NCBI GenBank assembly: GCA_947591315.1
Contig: CANQDD010000007.1
Location: 1-64,000, forward strand
Direction of reading: 5' to 3'
From: an uncultured Clostridia bacterium
GTDB lineage: Bacteria; Bacillota; Clostridia; UBA1381
DNA: 64,000 nucleotides
In this document: positions 17,122-26,218 of the stretch, one piece after another
How the letters are laid out: each line of letters starts with the position of its first letter
How positions within the stretch are numbered: the stretch's first letter is position 1
Position numbers and translations under genes: made by a program
The notes under the pieces: generated by a model
What the model saw: the letters and a program-made list of their open reading frames with translations, nothing else
Told to the model about the DNA's origin: nothing
Database searches by the model: none

Positions 17122-18228
17122 TTACCCGTTTCCTTTCGACATTTTTATCATCAGTTCGTATATGCGTTCGAGCGCGTCCGTTCGCGCGATTTTTTTTAGA
17201 TTCGCCGACATCAGCTTAAGCTGCGCCTCGTTTTCCACGAGCGACATCATTTTTTCGTACAGCTTTTCGGACGTAAGCTCGCTTTCGAGTATTACCGCCG
17301 CGGCGTTGTTCGCTTCAAATTCGCGCGCGTTCTGTTCCTGGTGGTTGCGTACCACGTTCGGCGACGGTATCAGTATCGACGGCTTGCCGAGCGCGGCGAT
17401 TTCGCTTACCGTTATCGCGCCCGCGCGCGACACGACCACGTCGGCTGCCGACATATAGTCAGCCATATTGTCTATATACGCCGTTATTTTCACATTGTCG
17501 CCGACCGTTACCTTCTTCGCGGCGATCGTCTGCATAACCTTGTCGTAATTGCGCACGCCCGTGCCGAACAACAGCTCTATTTCCTGCTCCGCGTTTATGC
17601 GGTCGAGCATTTCTATCACCGTGTCGTTTATCTTGTCCGCTCCGAGACTGCCGCCGAAAATCATAACGAACGGCTTTTTTATGCCGAGCCTGTCGCGCGA
17701 CGTCTGCTTGTCCGCCTCGAGAATTTCCTTGCGTATCGGGTTACCGGTCACGACGCACTTATCCTTGTGCTTCATGTGGTTCACCGTTTCCTCAAAGCTC
17801 AAAGCAAGGTACGTCACGTAATTTTCCGCGCCCTTTACCGTAAGTCCGGGGTACACGTTCTGCTCGTGTATGAGCGACGGCACGCCCGTGTCCTTAGACG
17901 CTATCGCGACGGGACCGCTCACATAACCGCCGGTGCATACGATACAGTCGGGCTTGAAATCCCTTATTATCTCAGCGCAGTCGCGGCGCGACTGCATGAG
18001 CTTTTTGATGACTGATATATTTTTTAGAAGGTGCCGTCTGTCGAAGCCCTCAATGTCGATATATTTAATGTCGTAGCCCGCCTTCGGCACAAGGCGCGTC
18101 TCCATACCGCTTTTCGTTCCGATAAAAAGCGCCTTAAAATCGCCGTCCTGCGATTTCGCGTAGTCGGCGATTGAAATTGCGGGGTTTATGTGACCCGCCG
18201 TGCCGCCGCCGGCAAATATTACTCTCAT
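17122..18228 (-). CDS. murG: UDP-GlcNAc:lipid I N-acetylglucosaminyltransferase MurG
   Basis: 368 residues of the GT28 family enzyme that converts lipid I to lipid II on the inner face of the membrane. The N-terminal GGGTAGHINPA motif, the TGGYVSGPVAIASK loop, the NPIRKEI region, the IFGGSLGA motif and SRAGAITVSEIAALGKPSILIPSPNVVRNHQEQNA (donor binding, split in two stretches) are all visible. It ends directly at the hisS start and follows ftsW by 11 bases. Length is normal. Confidence 0.96.
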   Translation of the reverse strand: MRVIFAGGGTAGHINPAISIADYAKSQDGDFKALFIGTKSGMETRLVPKAGYDIKYIDIEGFDRRHLLKNISVIKKLMQSRRDCAEIIRDFKPDCIVCTGGYVSGPVAIASKDTGVPSLIHEQNVYPGLTVKGAENYVTYLALSFEETVNHMKHKDKCVVTGNPIRKEILEADKQTSRDRLGIKKPFVMIFGGSLGADKINDTVIEMLDRINAEQEIELLFGTGVRNYDKVMQTIAAKKVTVGDNVKITAYIDNMADYMSAADVVVSRAGAITVSEIAALGKPSILIPSPNVVRNHQEQNAREFEANNAAAVILESELTSEKLYEKMMSLVENEAQLKLMSANLKKIARTDALERIYELMIKMSKGNG

Positions 18229-18239
18229 AGTAATCTCCT

Positions 18240-19409
18240 TTAATCCTTAATTGAATAGCGTGATATGTTCAGCAGTATGCCCATTTCAAGCAAAAGCGTC
18301 AGTATCGCCGTACCGCCGTAGCTGAAGAACGGCAGCGACACACCGGTATTCGGCACGCTTGACGTTGCGACCGCTATATTGAGTATCGTCTGAATCGCGA
18401 GCTGCGCGGCTATGCCGAGCGCCACAAGCGACGAATATGTATCGGGAGCATTTACCGCTATCTTTATCGCTCTAAGTATCAGCGCCGCAAACAGCAACAT
18501 TACGACTACCGCGCCGACAAGTCCGAGCTCCTCGCATACAATAGCGAATATAAAGTCGTTGTACGGCTCTGGGAGGTACGAATATTTCTGCACGCTCTGT
18601 CCGAGTCCGCGTCCGAATATGCCGCCAGAGCCTATCGCGTAAAGTCCCTGCGCGACCTGATAACTTTCGTCGCGTATGTCCTTGAACGGGTCAAGGAAAC
18701 TCGTTACTCTCGCCCACCGCACCGCGCTCACCGCGTGGATCGCGATTATTCCTATAGGCAGCAGTATAAGCAGTCCTATGAGCATCGGCTTTATCGGCGT
18801 GCCTCCGGCTATCATTACCGTAACGCCTATGCCCGCTATAACTATCGCGCCCGACAGGTGCGTTTCCATAAGCATCAGTCCGAGCACAATTATAAGCACG
18901 CCTATGAACGGCAAATTGCCGCCCGGTTTTTTCAGATCGTATTTTCCCGTGTCAATCTGTTTCGCAAAATAAATCGCGATAACGGGCTTCATAAACTCCG
19001 ACGGCTGAAGCTGTATAAACGGCGTGTTGAGCCACCTTCGCGAACCGTTCAGCCTCACGCCTATGCCCGGCACAAGCACGCACACGAGCAGTATTATACA
19101 TACGAGCATCATCGGGTTCGCGAATTTTTTATACACGTTGTAATTTATCCGCGACACAAGGAACATTCCGACAAGTCCCGCCGCAGCGCATGACGCCTGC
19201 TTTATAAAAAAGTAGTACGGGTTGCCGTATATGGTGCTGCCCGCCGGCGCGGACGACGACAGCAGCATTACAAGTCCGAAAAACAGCAGCAAAATAACTA
19301 TGAACAAAAACGTGTAGTCCATATCTCCCGCCTGTATCCGTACCGCGCTTTTACGCGGAGGTATTCTTTTTTGCCGCGAAGTTCCGCTTAACGTGGATGC
19401 TCCCGCCAT
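18240..19409 (-). CDS. ftsW: FtsW/SpoVE-type SEDS peptidoglycan polymerase
   Basis: A 389-residue polytopic protein of the SEDS family with ten likely helices. Conserved parts include the LLSSSAPAGS loop, VGVRLNGSRRWLNT-type region, LQPSEFMKPVIAIYFA, EPYNDFIFAIVCEELG and the C-terminal SSVPNTGVSLPFFSYGGTA. SEDS proteins polymerise lipid II glycan strands with a cognate class B PBP; the SpoVD-like PBP upstream in this cluster is the natural partner. I chose the ATG at 19409, eight bases after AAAGG, over an upstream GTG (19418) that would overlap that site. FtsW versus SpoVE cannot be decided from this sequence. Confidence 0.92.
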   Translation of the reverse strand: MAGASTLSGTSRQKRIPPRKSAVRIQAGDMDYTFLFIVILLLFFGLVMLLSSSAPAGSTIYGNPYYFFIKQASCAAAGLVGMFLVSRINYNVYKKFANPMMLVCIILLVCVLVPGIGVRLNGSRRWLNTPFIQLQPSEFMKPVIAIYFAKQIDTGKYDLKKPGGNLPFIGVLIIVLGLMLMETHLSGAIVIAGIGVTVMIAGGTPIKPMLIGLLILLPIGIIAIHAVSAVRWARVTSFLDPFKDIRDESYQVAQGLYAIGSGGIFGRGLGQSVQKYSYLPEPYNDFIFAIVCEELGLVGAVVVMLLFAALILRAIKIAVNAPDTYSSLVALGIAAQLAIQTILNIAVATSSVPNTGVSLPFFSYGGTAILTLLLEMGILLNISRYSIKD

Positions 19410-19439
19410 GCTTATCACCTTTTCCGTTTTATGCTGATT

Positions 19440-20471
19440 TTATATGAGTATGCCGAACCACGCGATTATACATAGTATTGCCGTGGCGAGCGTAAATATT
19501 ATAACTATTTTCTTCTCGCTCCAGCCGCACTTTTCAAAATGGTGGTGTATCGGCGTCATTTTGAATATTCTTCTGCCCTCGCCGTACTTCTTTTTCGTAA
19601 TCTTAAAGTACGTCGTCTGCATTATTACCGACAGCGTTTCCATGAGGTACACGAAGCCGACGATTATGAGGAATATCGTCATTTTGAGGTCTATCGCCAT
19701 AAGCGCGGCAGCCGCGCCGAGAAACAGCGAGCCCGTGTCGCCCATGAACACCTTCGCGGGGTATTTGTTGTAGCAGAGGAACGCCAAAAGTCCGCCCAGA
19801 AGCGCGGCGGCGAACACCGTTACGCCCGTTTCGGAAAACTTCATGTACGCCGTGAGCATAAAGAACAGCGCCACAACAGCCGTTATGCCCGACGCAAGCC
19901 CGTCAAGTCCGTCCGTGAGGTTCACGGCGTTTACAACGCCGACTATCACGAACATGATAAACGGTATATATAACCACAGCGGCATTGTCCATTCTATCGC
20001 TGTGAACGGTATTATGATCGCCGTGTTAAGCTCGCCGAGCGCGTACATCGCGACGACGTACACCGCTGCAAGCAAAACCTGAAGCATAAACTTCTGTATC
20101 GCGGTAAGTCCGAGGTTGCGCTTTTTTACAACCTTTATATAGTCGTCTATAAAGCCGATTACACCGAAGCCGAGCGCGACGGCGAATATTACTATACACC
20201 TTGCGAATTTCGGTGAAAAGTTACCCTGCGCGGCGAACATTACCGACGCGGCGGCAACTCCGACCGCTATGCCCGTTATGAACATTATTCCGCCCATAGT
20301 CGGCGTGCCCGACTTTTTTTGGTGCCACTTCGGACCCTCCTCGCGGATCTCCTGTCCGAATTTCAGCCTCCGAAGCCACGGTATGAACACCCGTCCGAGC
20401 AGCAGTGTTACCGCGAGCGACGCGATAAACGGCAAAAGCGCGAGCATCACAAGTTCCTTTATACTGTCCAT
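19440..20471 (-). CDS. mraY: Phospho-N-acetylmuramoyl-pentapeptide transferase MraY
   Basis: A 343-residue integral membrane enzyme that attaches phospho-MurNAc-pentapeptide to undecaprenyl phosphate, making lipid I. Seen are the GPKWHQKKSGTPTMGG N-terminal motif, FIDDYIK, the NAVNLTDGLDGLASG metal/catalytic motif, FMGDTGSL and the TPIHHHFE histidine loop. About ten helices. It lies between murF and ftsW; in many clusters murD would follow here, but ftsW comes next after 30 bases. Confidence 0.96.
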   Translation of the reverse strand: MDSIKELVMLALLPFIASLAVTLLLGRVFIPWLRRLKFGQEIREEGPKWHQKKSGTPTMGGIMFITGIAVGVAAASVMFAAQGNFSPKFARCIVIFAVALGFGVIGFIDDYIKVVKKRNLGLTAIQKFMLQVLLAAVYVVAMYALGELNTAIIIPFTAIEWTMPLWLYIPFIMFVIVGVVNAVNLTDGLDGLASGITAVVALFFMLTAYMKFSETGVTVFAAALLGGLLAFLCYNKYPAKVFMGDTGSLFLGAAAALMAIDLKMTIFLIIVGFVYLMETLSVIMQTTYFKITKKKYGEGRRIFKMTPIHHHFEKCGWSEKKIVIIFTLATAILCIIAWFGILI

Positions 20472-20484
20472 TTCTTACACCTCT

Positions 20485-21843
20485 TTAGTTATCCTTTATC
20501 GCGTTGTAAACCTCTGCAAATCTCATGCCGTGCGACGCCTTTATAAGCACCGCGTCGCCCTCTTTGAGAGCGTCCTTTACGAAATTGCAAGCTTCAAGCG
20601 TCTTGTCGAACGCGTGTATTTCACTTACGCCCTGCTCCTTCGCTCCGCGCGCAATGTTTTTCATATTCTCACCCGCCGTAACAAGCACGTCTACGCCCGC
20701 GTCCTTCACGTATTTCGCAAGACCGTAATGCGCCGAGGGAGCGTGTTCACCCATTTCGAGAACGTCTCCGAGTACCGCGACGCGCCTTTTCGCGTCGGTC
20801 GCGGCGAGCACCTTAAGCGCAGCCTTTATAGAGTCGGGCGAGGCGTTGTAGCAGTCGTTTATTATCGTTATACCCTTGTAATCCTCGACCGCGAGCCTCT
20901 GCGCCGTCGGCTCAAACGTCTTTATGCCGCGCAGTATATCGTCCATCGGTATCTTAAACTCGATACCCGCGCATATCGCCGCGAGTGCGTTATACACGTT
21001 ATGCTCACCCGGTACGGCAAGCTCCGCCGCGTATTCCGTGCCGTTTACAACAGCCGTGAACGATATGCCGCCAAGACCTTTATTTACTATATCCTTAGCG
21101 TACACGTCGTTATCGCTTCCCAAGCCGTAGCGCACGACCTTGTATTCTCCCTTTACCGTGCGAAGGAAGTCGTTGTCGCCGTTTACTATAAGCGTGTTGT
21201 CCCTGCCGAAACGGTTTGTTATCTCCATTTTAGCCTTGAATATACCCTCGCGCGAGCCGAGATTTTCGATGTGCGACTCGCCTATGTTCGTTATTATCGC
21301 GGCGTCGGGCTTGCCTATTGAGGCGAGGTAGTCTATCTCGCCGAAATGGTTCATGCCCATTTCGAGCACAGCCGCCTCATGCTCCTTTTCAAGCCGGAAA
21401 ATCGTCAGCGGCAGACCGATGTCGTTGTTGAAGTTAGCCGCCGTTTTAAGCGTGTTGTACTTCTGCGATATTACGGAATACACCATGTCCTTCGTTGTCG
21501 TTTTGCCGACGCTGCCGGTGACGGCTATTGTCGTGACGTTGTGCTTTTCCTTGTAGTACGTGGCAATCGCGCCGAGAGCCTTTTTAGTGTCCTTTACGCG
21601 TATAATCGTCTTACCTATAAAAAGCTCCGTTTCCTTCGATGTGAGAGCGGCAGACGCGCCAAGCTCAAACGCCGCGCGTATAAACTCGTGACCGTCGAAC
21701 TTATCGCCGACGAGCGGTATGAACAGCTCGCCCTCTTTAATCTCACGCGAATTTGTGGATATACCTTTTATCACCGTTTCGCCGCCGCCTATGAGCGTGC
21801 CGCCGGTCGCTTTAATTATTTCTTCCGTCGTTAAAGACTGCAT
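20485..21843 (-). CDS. murF: UDP-MurNAc-tripeptide--D-Ala-D-Ala ligase MurF
   Basis: A 452-residue Mur ligase that adds D-Ala-D-Ala to the cytoplasmic UDP-MurNAc-tripeptide. P-loop TGSVGKTTTKDM, the ATP-site EMGMNHFGEI and NIGESHIE segments, the central NVYNALAAICAG and the C-terminal DCYNASPDSI motif are all typical. It is close to mraY (13-base gap). A hairpin lies between murE and this gene. Confidence 0.95.
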   Translation of the reverse strand: MQSLTTEEIIKATGGTLIGGGETVIKGISTNSREIKEGELFIPLVGDKFDGHEFIRAAFELGASAALTSKETELFIGKTIIRVKDTKKALGAIATYYKEKHNVTTIAVTGSVGKTTTKDMVYSVISQKYNTLKTAANFNNDIGLPLTIFRLEKEHEAAVLEMGMNHFGEIDYLASIGKPDAAIITNIGESHIENLGSREGIFKAKMEITNRFGRDNTLIVNGDNDFLRTVKGEYKVVRYGLGSDNDVYAKDIVNKGLGGISFTAVVNGTEYAAELAVPGEHNVYNALAAICAGIEFKIPMDDILRGIKTFEPTAQRLAVEDYKGITIINDCYNASPDSIKAALKVLAATDAKRRVAVLGDVLEMGEHAPSAHYGLAKYVKDAGVDVLVTAGENMKNIARGAKEQGVSEIHAFDKTLEACNFVKDALKEGDAVLIKASHGMRFAEVYNAIKDN

Positions 21844-21900
21844 GACTGTGACCTTTAACCCCTTTCGTAACTATATCGGCTCTCGCCGTATTACATAAAC

Positions 21901-21926
21901 AAAGGCTGCCGCTTGTGACAGCCCTT
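21901..21926 (-). terminator. Hairpin between murE and murF
   Basis: A ten-pair stem including two G-U pairs with a six-base loop, followed on the minus strand by GTTTATG. Too weak a U-tract for a full stop; it may attenuate or process the dcw transcript. Confidence 0.4.
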
Positions 21927-21931
21927 GTATT

Positions 21932-23368
21932 TTACTTATTCAAATGCTTGTAAACTACAACTCTCTCGTCAAAATCTATCTTTTCCTTACCGATTATCTG
22001 GTACGTTTCCTGTCCCTTGCCGGCAAGGATAATAACATCGTCCTTTTCGGCGTGGTCGAGAGCGTAGCCTATCGCCTCTCGGCGGTCGGCTATGACGGTG
22101 TACTTGCCGTCCGTCTTTTTCATACCTTCCTCTATACTGTTTATAATCGCCATCGGATCCTCGGTGCGCGGGTTGTCGGAGGTGATTATGCTGTAGTCCG
22201 ACAGCCGTCCGGCGATCTCGCCCATTATCGGACGCTTTGTCGCGTCACGGTCGCCGCCGCAGCCGAACAGCGTTATTACCCTGCCCTTCGCGAAATCCTT
22301 TACGGCGCGTATGATGTTTTCAAGCCCGTCGGGCGTGTGCGCGTAGTCTATTATTACCGTGTAGTCGGTGTCGGTCGGAACGACCTCGACGCGTCCGACA
22401 ACACCCGTCGCTTTTTCAAGTCCTCTTACTATGGTCGGTATGTCTATGCCGAGCTGCAGCGCAGCGCCGAACGCGCATATTGCGTTGTACACGCTGAACC
22501 GTCCCGGTATCACTATATGAACGGGGTACTTTTCCCCGTTATACACAACGTCAAAATCAGTGCCGCGAGCCGTTATGCGGATATTCTCCGCCTGAAGGTC
22601 GCACCCGTCGCCGAGACCTACCTTTATAATGTCGCACGGCGCTGTCGCGGCTATCTTCCTGCCGCCCTCGTCGTCAAAGTTTACAACGCCCTTCGCGCTT
22701 ATATCGAACAGCTTTGCCTTCGCCGCGAGGTAGTTTTCCATAGTCTTATGGAAATCGAGGTGGTCGCGCGTAAGGTTTGTGAACACGCCCACGTCGAATC
22801 GGCAGCCGTGCACTCTTTCAAGCTCCAGCGCGTGGCTCGAAACCTCCATTACAACGCCGTCCGCGTCGCTCTCCGCCATTTCCGCGAACAGCTTTTGCAG
22901 CTCCAAAGCGTTGGGCGTCGTGGGGGTGGTGCTCTGCGTGACAAGCACCTTGTCGCCGATTATATTCTGATTCGTGCCGATAACGCCTATGAGCATACCC
23001 GCCTCCTCGACAATGCTCTTTATAAGGTACGTTATCGTCGTTTTGCCGTTCGTGCCGGTAACGCCTATGAGCTTAAACTTCTTCGAGGGATTGTCGTAGT
23101 ATTTGCAAGCCATTTCAGCGATTTCCTTGCGCGAATTTTCAACATACCACACAGGCACGCTCACGTCAAGCGCGTCCTCCGCGACTATGAGCGCCGCGCC
23201 GTTCTTGACTGCTGCGGCGGCGTATTTGTGTCCGTCCGTTTCAAATCCCTTTATGCACACGAACACGTTGCCGGGAAGCACGCTGCGCGAATCGTACGCT
23301 ATGCCCGTAAGTTCGATATCATCATGTTCTTCAAGCCATTTCGCTCCGAGAAGCTCACTTGCCAACAT
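21932..23368 (-). CDS. murE: UDP-MurNAc-dipeptide--meso-DAP ligase MurE
   Basis: A 478-residue Mur ligase. P-loop GVTGTNGKTT at 102-111, substrate motif TTPTTPNALELQKLF, EVSSHALELERV, the AAKAKLF lysine region (carbamylated Lys in the family), DYAHTPDGLEN and DNPR at 398-401. DNPR is the known specificity signature for meso-diaminopimelate rather than lysine, so the organism should have DAP-type peptidoglycan. It lies 18 bases after the PBP gene. Confidence 0.95.
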   Translation of the reverse strand: MLASELLGAKWLEEHDDIELTGIAYDSRSVLPGNVFVCIKGFETDGHKYAAAAVKNGAALIVAEDALDVSVPVWYVENSRKEIAEMACKYYDNPSKKFKLIGVTGTNGKTTITYLIKSIVEEAGMLIGVIGTNQNIIGDKVLVTQSTTPTTPNALELQKLFAEMAESDADGVVMEVSSHALELERVHGCRFDVGVFTNLTRDHLDFHKTMENYLAAKAKLFDISAKGVVNFDDEGGRKIAATAPCDIIKVGLGDGCDLQAENIRITARGTDFDVVYNGEKYPVHIVIPGRFSVYNAICAFGAALQLGIDIPTIVRGLEKATGVVGRVEVVPTDTDYTVIIDYAHTPDGLENIIRAVKDFAKGRVITLFGCGGDRDATKRPIMGEIAGRLSDYSIITSDNPRTEDPMAIINSIEEGMKKTDGKYTVIADRREAIGYALDHAEKDDVIILAGKGQETYQIIGKEKIDFDERVVVYKHLNK

Positions 23369-23386
23369 TTATAATTCCCCTTTCGT

Positions 23387-25666
23387 TTAATCTGAAGTCA
23401 ACTGACGGAATTCCACTCCGATTACCGTCGCCGGAGCGACCTGTTCGCCGGCTTCAATGCTCTGCTTTACGGCGTACGCTCCCTTTTCCTCACTGTGACC
23501 GGCTCCTATCACCTCGAAGTTCAGTCCGCACAGCGCAAGAGTGTATTCCGCGTCCTCGACCGAGACGCCTGTAAGATCCGGCACGGTGACGGTATCCGAT
23601 TTATCTCTTTCCTCTGTGTATATAATTACTGTTGAATTTTCTCCTATCATTACGCCCGGCTGCGGAAGCTGATCCACAACGGTGTCGCCGTCTCCCACAA
23701 CATTCAGATAAAGTCCCGCCTCGGCTATTTTTGCACGCGCTTCCGACTCTTCAAGCTGCCTTACGTCGGGTATTTCCACCCTTACGTCAGGTGTTTCGTC
23801 CGCGGTGTACTGCTTCTCTATGCCGAGATAATTCATCGAGTCCTCTATAATCTCACCCACAAGCGGCGCGGCAATCGTTCCGCCGTACTTATTGTCCACC
23901 TGCGGCTCGTCGAGCATTACGAGGCATACAAGCTCCGGATCGTTCGCAGGAGCAAAGCCTATGAAGGACGCGATACGCTTTTCCTCCTCACGGTTACCCT
24001 TCTCGGACGTTCCTGTTTTGCCTCCTATGCGGCAGCCCTTTACATAGGCGTTTTTACCCGTCGAAGTCGGGAGCGACACGACCGATTCGAGTATCTCGCG
24101 CATTTTCTGCGACGTTTCCTCGGATATTACGCGCGCGACCTCCTCCGATTCATAGCTCTTTACAACGCCGTTTGTGCCGCGTATTTCCTTTACTATTCTC
24201 GGCTTCATTCTCACGCCGCCGTTAACAACGGCTGAAACAGCCGTGGCAAGCTGTATCGGCGTTATCTGAAAGCCCTGTCCGAACGAGCTTGTGGCAATAT
24301 CCACGTCGCTCATTCTGTTGTGGTAATATATGCTCGAAGCCTCTCCGACAAGTCCCATATCGGTCGTGTCGGCAAGTCCGAAGGCTCTGAAGTATTCCAT
24401 GAATTTGTCCGCGCCGAGACGAAGTCCAAGCTCCATAAACACAGGGTTGCAGGAGTTTTGAACGCCCTCCACGAATGTCTGCGGTCCGTGACCGTCTGTG
24501 TTCGCGCAGTTTATCTTTCTGTCGGCGACTATCTTAAAGCCCGGGCAGTAGAACGTCGAATCGAGGTCTACCACATGTTCTTCGAGCGCCGCCGCCGCGG
24601 TTATTATCTTAAAGGTCGAACCCGGCTCGTACGTGTCGGATATCGCCTTATTTCTCCACATCTTGTTACGCGCCGCCGCGACCTCCTCGTCGGTGAGGTT
24701 TTCTATTGTCTTTTTCGGCTTCGGCGTCGCTTTTGCGCCGTCCTCGTCCTCGTCCTCATCGTCGGTTGTTTCCGTATATTTGAGCATGTATTTTTCAAAC
24801 TGCTCTATATCGTAAGGATTGTTTACATCAAAATCGGGCTTTGTCGCCATAGCGAGTATTTCGCCCGTCTTGGGGTTCATAATTATACCCGCCGCGCCCT
24901 CCTTAAGCTCATCCTCGGCGACGGCTTCCTCCAAATGCTTTTCAAGGAAGTGCTGGAGCGTTTCGTCTATCGTCAGTACGACGTTGTAGCCCTTTACCGC
25001 TCCGTTTATGTACTCCGCCTGCTGCGCCTTGAGCGTTGTGCCGTCGGCATTCTGGTTCTGCTCGATGCTGCCGTTCTTGCCCATAAGCGCGTCGTCAAAC
25101 GTTAGCTCTATGCCCTGTATGCCGTTGTTGTCGTAACCCGTGAAGCCGAGCACGTGCGGCGCGACGTTAAAGGGATAGTAACGCTTCGAGTCCTCCTCAA
25201 AGTATATTCCGCTGAACGCCTTTGCCGTTTCCGCGTCGTTGTCGGAGCTCAAAAGCTCCTTTACCGCGTTTGTTTCGTCTGTTGAAAGACGTTTTTTTAT
25301 AACCTGATACCTGTTTTCCTTTGTAATAAGCTTCTTTATTTCGTCCGGCTTCATATCTATTACCGGCGCGAGCCTTGAGGCTATAACATCGGCGTTGCCG
25401 TCAGCCTTAACGTCCTCCGGGTTGCATATCAGCGTATTCGCGGACGCGCTTTCGGCAAGCACCTTGCCATTGCGGTCGTAGATCGTGCCGCGCGACGCCG
25501 TTATAACTCCCGAGCCCTGCTGCTGCGCTTTTGCTTTCGCGGACAGCTCCTCGCCGCGTATAATCTGCCAATAACCGACGCGCAGCGTCAGAGCCATAAG
25601 CGCGATTACCACGACCGCGGCAATGATTGTACTTTTCTTGTTTATTTCATTAAGCGACGGTTTCAT
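23387..25666 (-). CDS. SpoVD/FtsI-type class B PBP with two PASTA domains
   Basis: A 759-residue transpeptidase. One N-terminal membrane anchor (about 13-33), PBP dimerisation domain (about 50-220), and a transpeptidase domain with S350-TFK, S405-CN and K550-TG as catalytic motifs. Two PASTA domains follow (about 628-688 and 692-757). The domain order matches SpoVD and PASTA-bearing PBP2 proteins. Just before the SxxK motif there is an acidic and proline-rich insertion (residues about 299-320, DDEDEDEDG then TPKPKK), unusual inside this domain. It makes DD-crosslinks in septal or spore peptidoglycan, partnered with the SEDS protein of the same cluster. Whether it serves division or sporulation cannot be told. 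Confidence 0.92.
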   Translation of the reverse strand: MKPSLNEINKKSTIIAAVVVIALMALTLRVGYWQIIRGEELSAKAKAQQQGSGVITASRGTIYDRNGKVLAESASANTLICNPEDVKADGNADVIASRLAPVIDMKPDEIKKLITKENRYQVIKKRLSTDETNAVKELLSSDNDAETAKAFSGIYFEEDSKRYYPFNVAPHVLGFTGYDNNGIQGIELTFDDALMGKNGSIEQNQNADGTTLKAQQAEYINGAVKGYNVVLTIDETLQHFLEKHLEEAVAEDELKEGAAGIIMNPKTGEILAMATKPDFDVNNPYDIEQFEKYMLKYTETTDDEDEDEDGAKATPKPKKTIENLTDEEVAAARNKMWRNKAISDTYEPGSTFKIITAAAALEEHVVDLDSTFYCPGFKIVADRKINCANTDGHGPQTFVEGVQNSCNPVFMELGLRLGADKFMEYFRAFGLADTTDMGLVGEASSIYYHNRMSDVDIATSSFGQGFQITPIQLATAVSAVVNGGVRMKPRIVKEIRGTNGVVKSYESEEVARVISEETSQKMREILESVVSLPTSTGKNAYVKGCRIGGKTGTSEKGNREEEKRIASFIGFAPANDPELVCLVMLDEPQVDNKYGGTIAAPLVGEIIEDSMNYLGIEKQYTADETPDVRVEIPDVRQLEESEARAKIAEAGLYLNVVGDGDTVVDQLPQPGVMIGENSTVIIYTEERDKSDTVTVPDLTGVSVEDAEYTLALCGLNFEVIGAGHSEEKGAYAVKQSIEAGEQVAPATVIGVEFRQLTSD

Positions 25667-25707
25667 TGCCTCATTCCTTCTAAATTATATTACAGGGCTT
25701 CCAAGAA

Positions 25708-26199
25708 TTATTTTATGCTGAAAAAGTTGACAATATAACTTCCGGCGCTCTTAATCATGTTCATAATTCTGTTCCCCGTGCCTTCGACTTCGCCCGCCGT
25801 CTTTTCCGTCATATCGTCCTGCTTGACGTTCACATAAATTATCTGGTATTTTTCGGGGCGCTGCATGCCGAGCCGCGTCGTCGCCTGCTTTTCAATCTCC
25901 GCGAGGTCAACGCTCTGCTCCATGTCAAAAATCATGCGGCTCGTTACCGCCTCCGTGTCGGAAAGCTGCTTACGGAGCGACTCGATCTTTCTGCTTCCCT
26001 CGTTTACGGCGACAAACTGTGATATCATAAAGCTCGCAGAAACAGCGACAGCCGCGATAACGCAAACTCTGCGAATCATCTTATTCCTTAACGCCATCTG
26101 CTTTCTTGTCCTTCTAACCTGTTTTTTCTTACGTTTCTTCTGCGGGGGACGCTTCGGGCGTTCCTCGGGCAATTTGTATGCCAGATTACCGTAATTCAT
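25708..26199 (-). CDS. ftsL: FtsL-like septum protein
   Basis: A 163-residue bitopic protein: a basic proline-rich cytoplasmic tail (residues 12-44, with KKRKKKQVRR), one membrane helix (about 44-62), and a coiled-coil/leucine-type extracellular segment (66-100) followed by a QATTRLGMQRPEKYQIIYV motif typical of FtsL/DivIC-family septum proteins. The frame is open 12 codons further up, but AAGGAGACTTAT directly precedes the ATG at 26199. Assignment rests on architecture and position between rsmH and the PBP gene, as FtsL sequences are poorly conserved. Confidence 0.8.
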   Translation of the reverse strand: MNYGNLAYKLPEERPKRPPQKKRKKKQVRRTRKQMALRNKMIRRVCVIAAVAVSASFMISQFVAVNEGSRKIESLRKQLSDTEAVTSRMIFDMEQSVDLAEIEKQATTRLGMQRPEKYQIIYVNVKQDDMTEKTAGEVEGTGNRIMNMIKSAGSYIVNFFSIK

Positions 26200-26218
26200 A
26201 TAAGTCTCCTTATTATCC

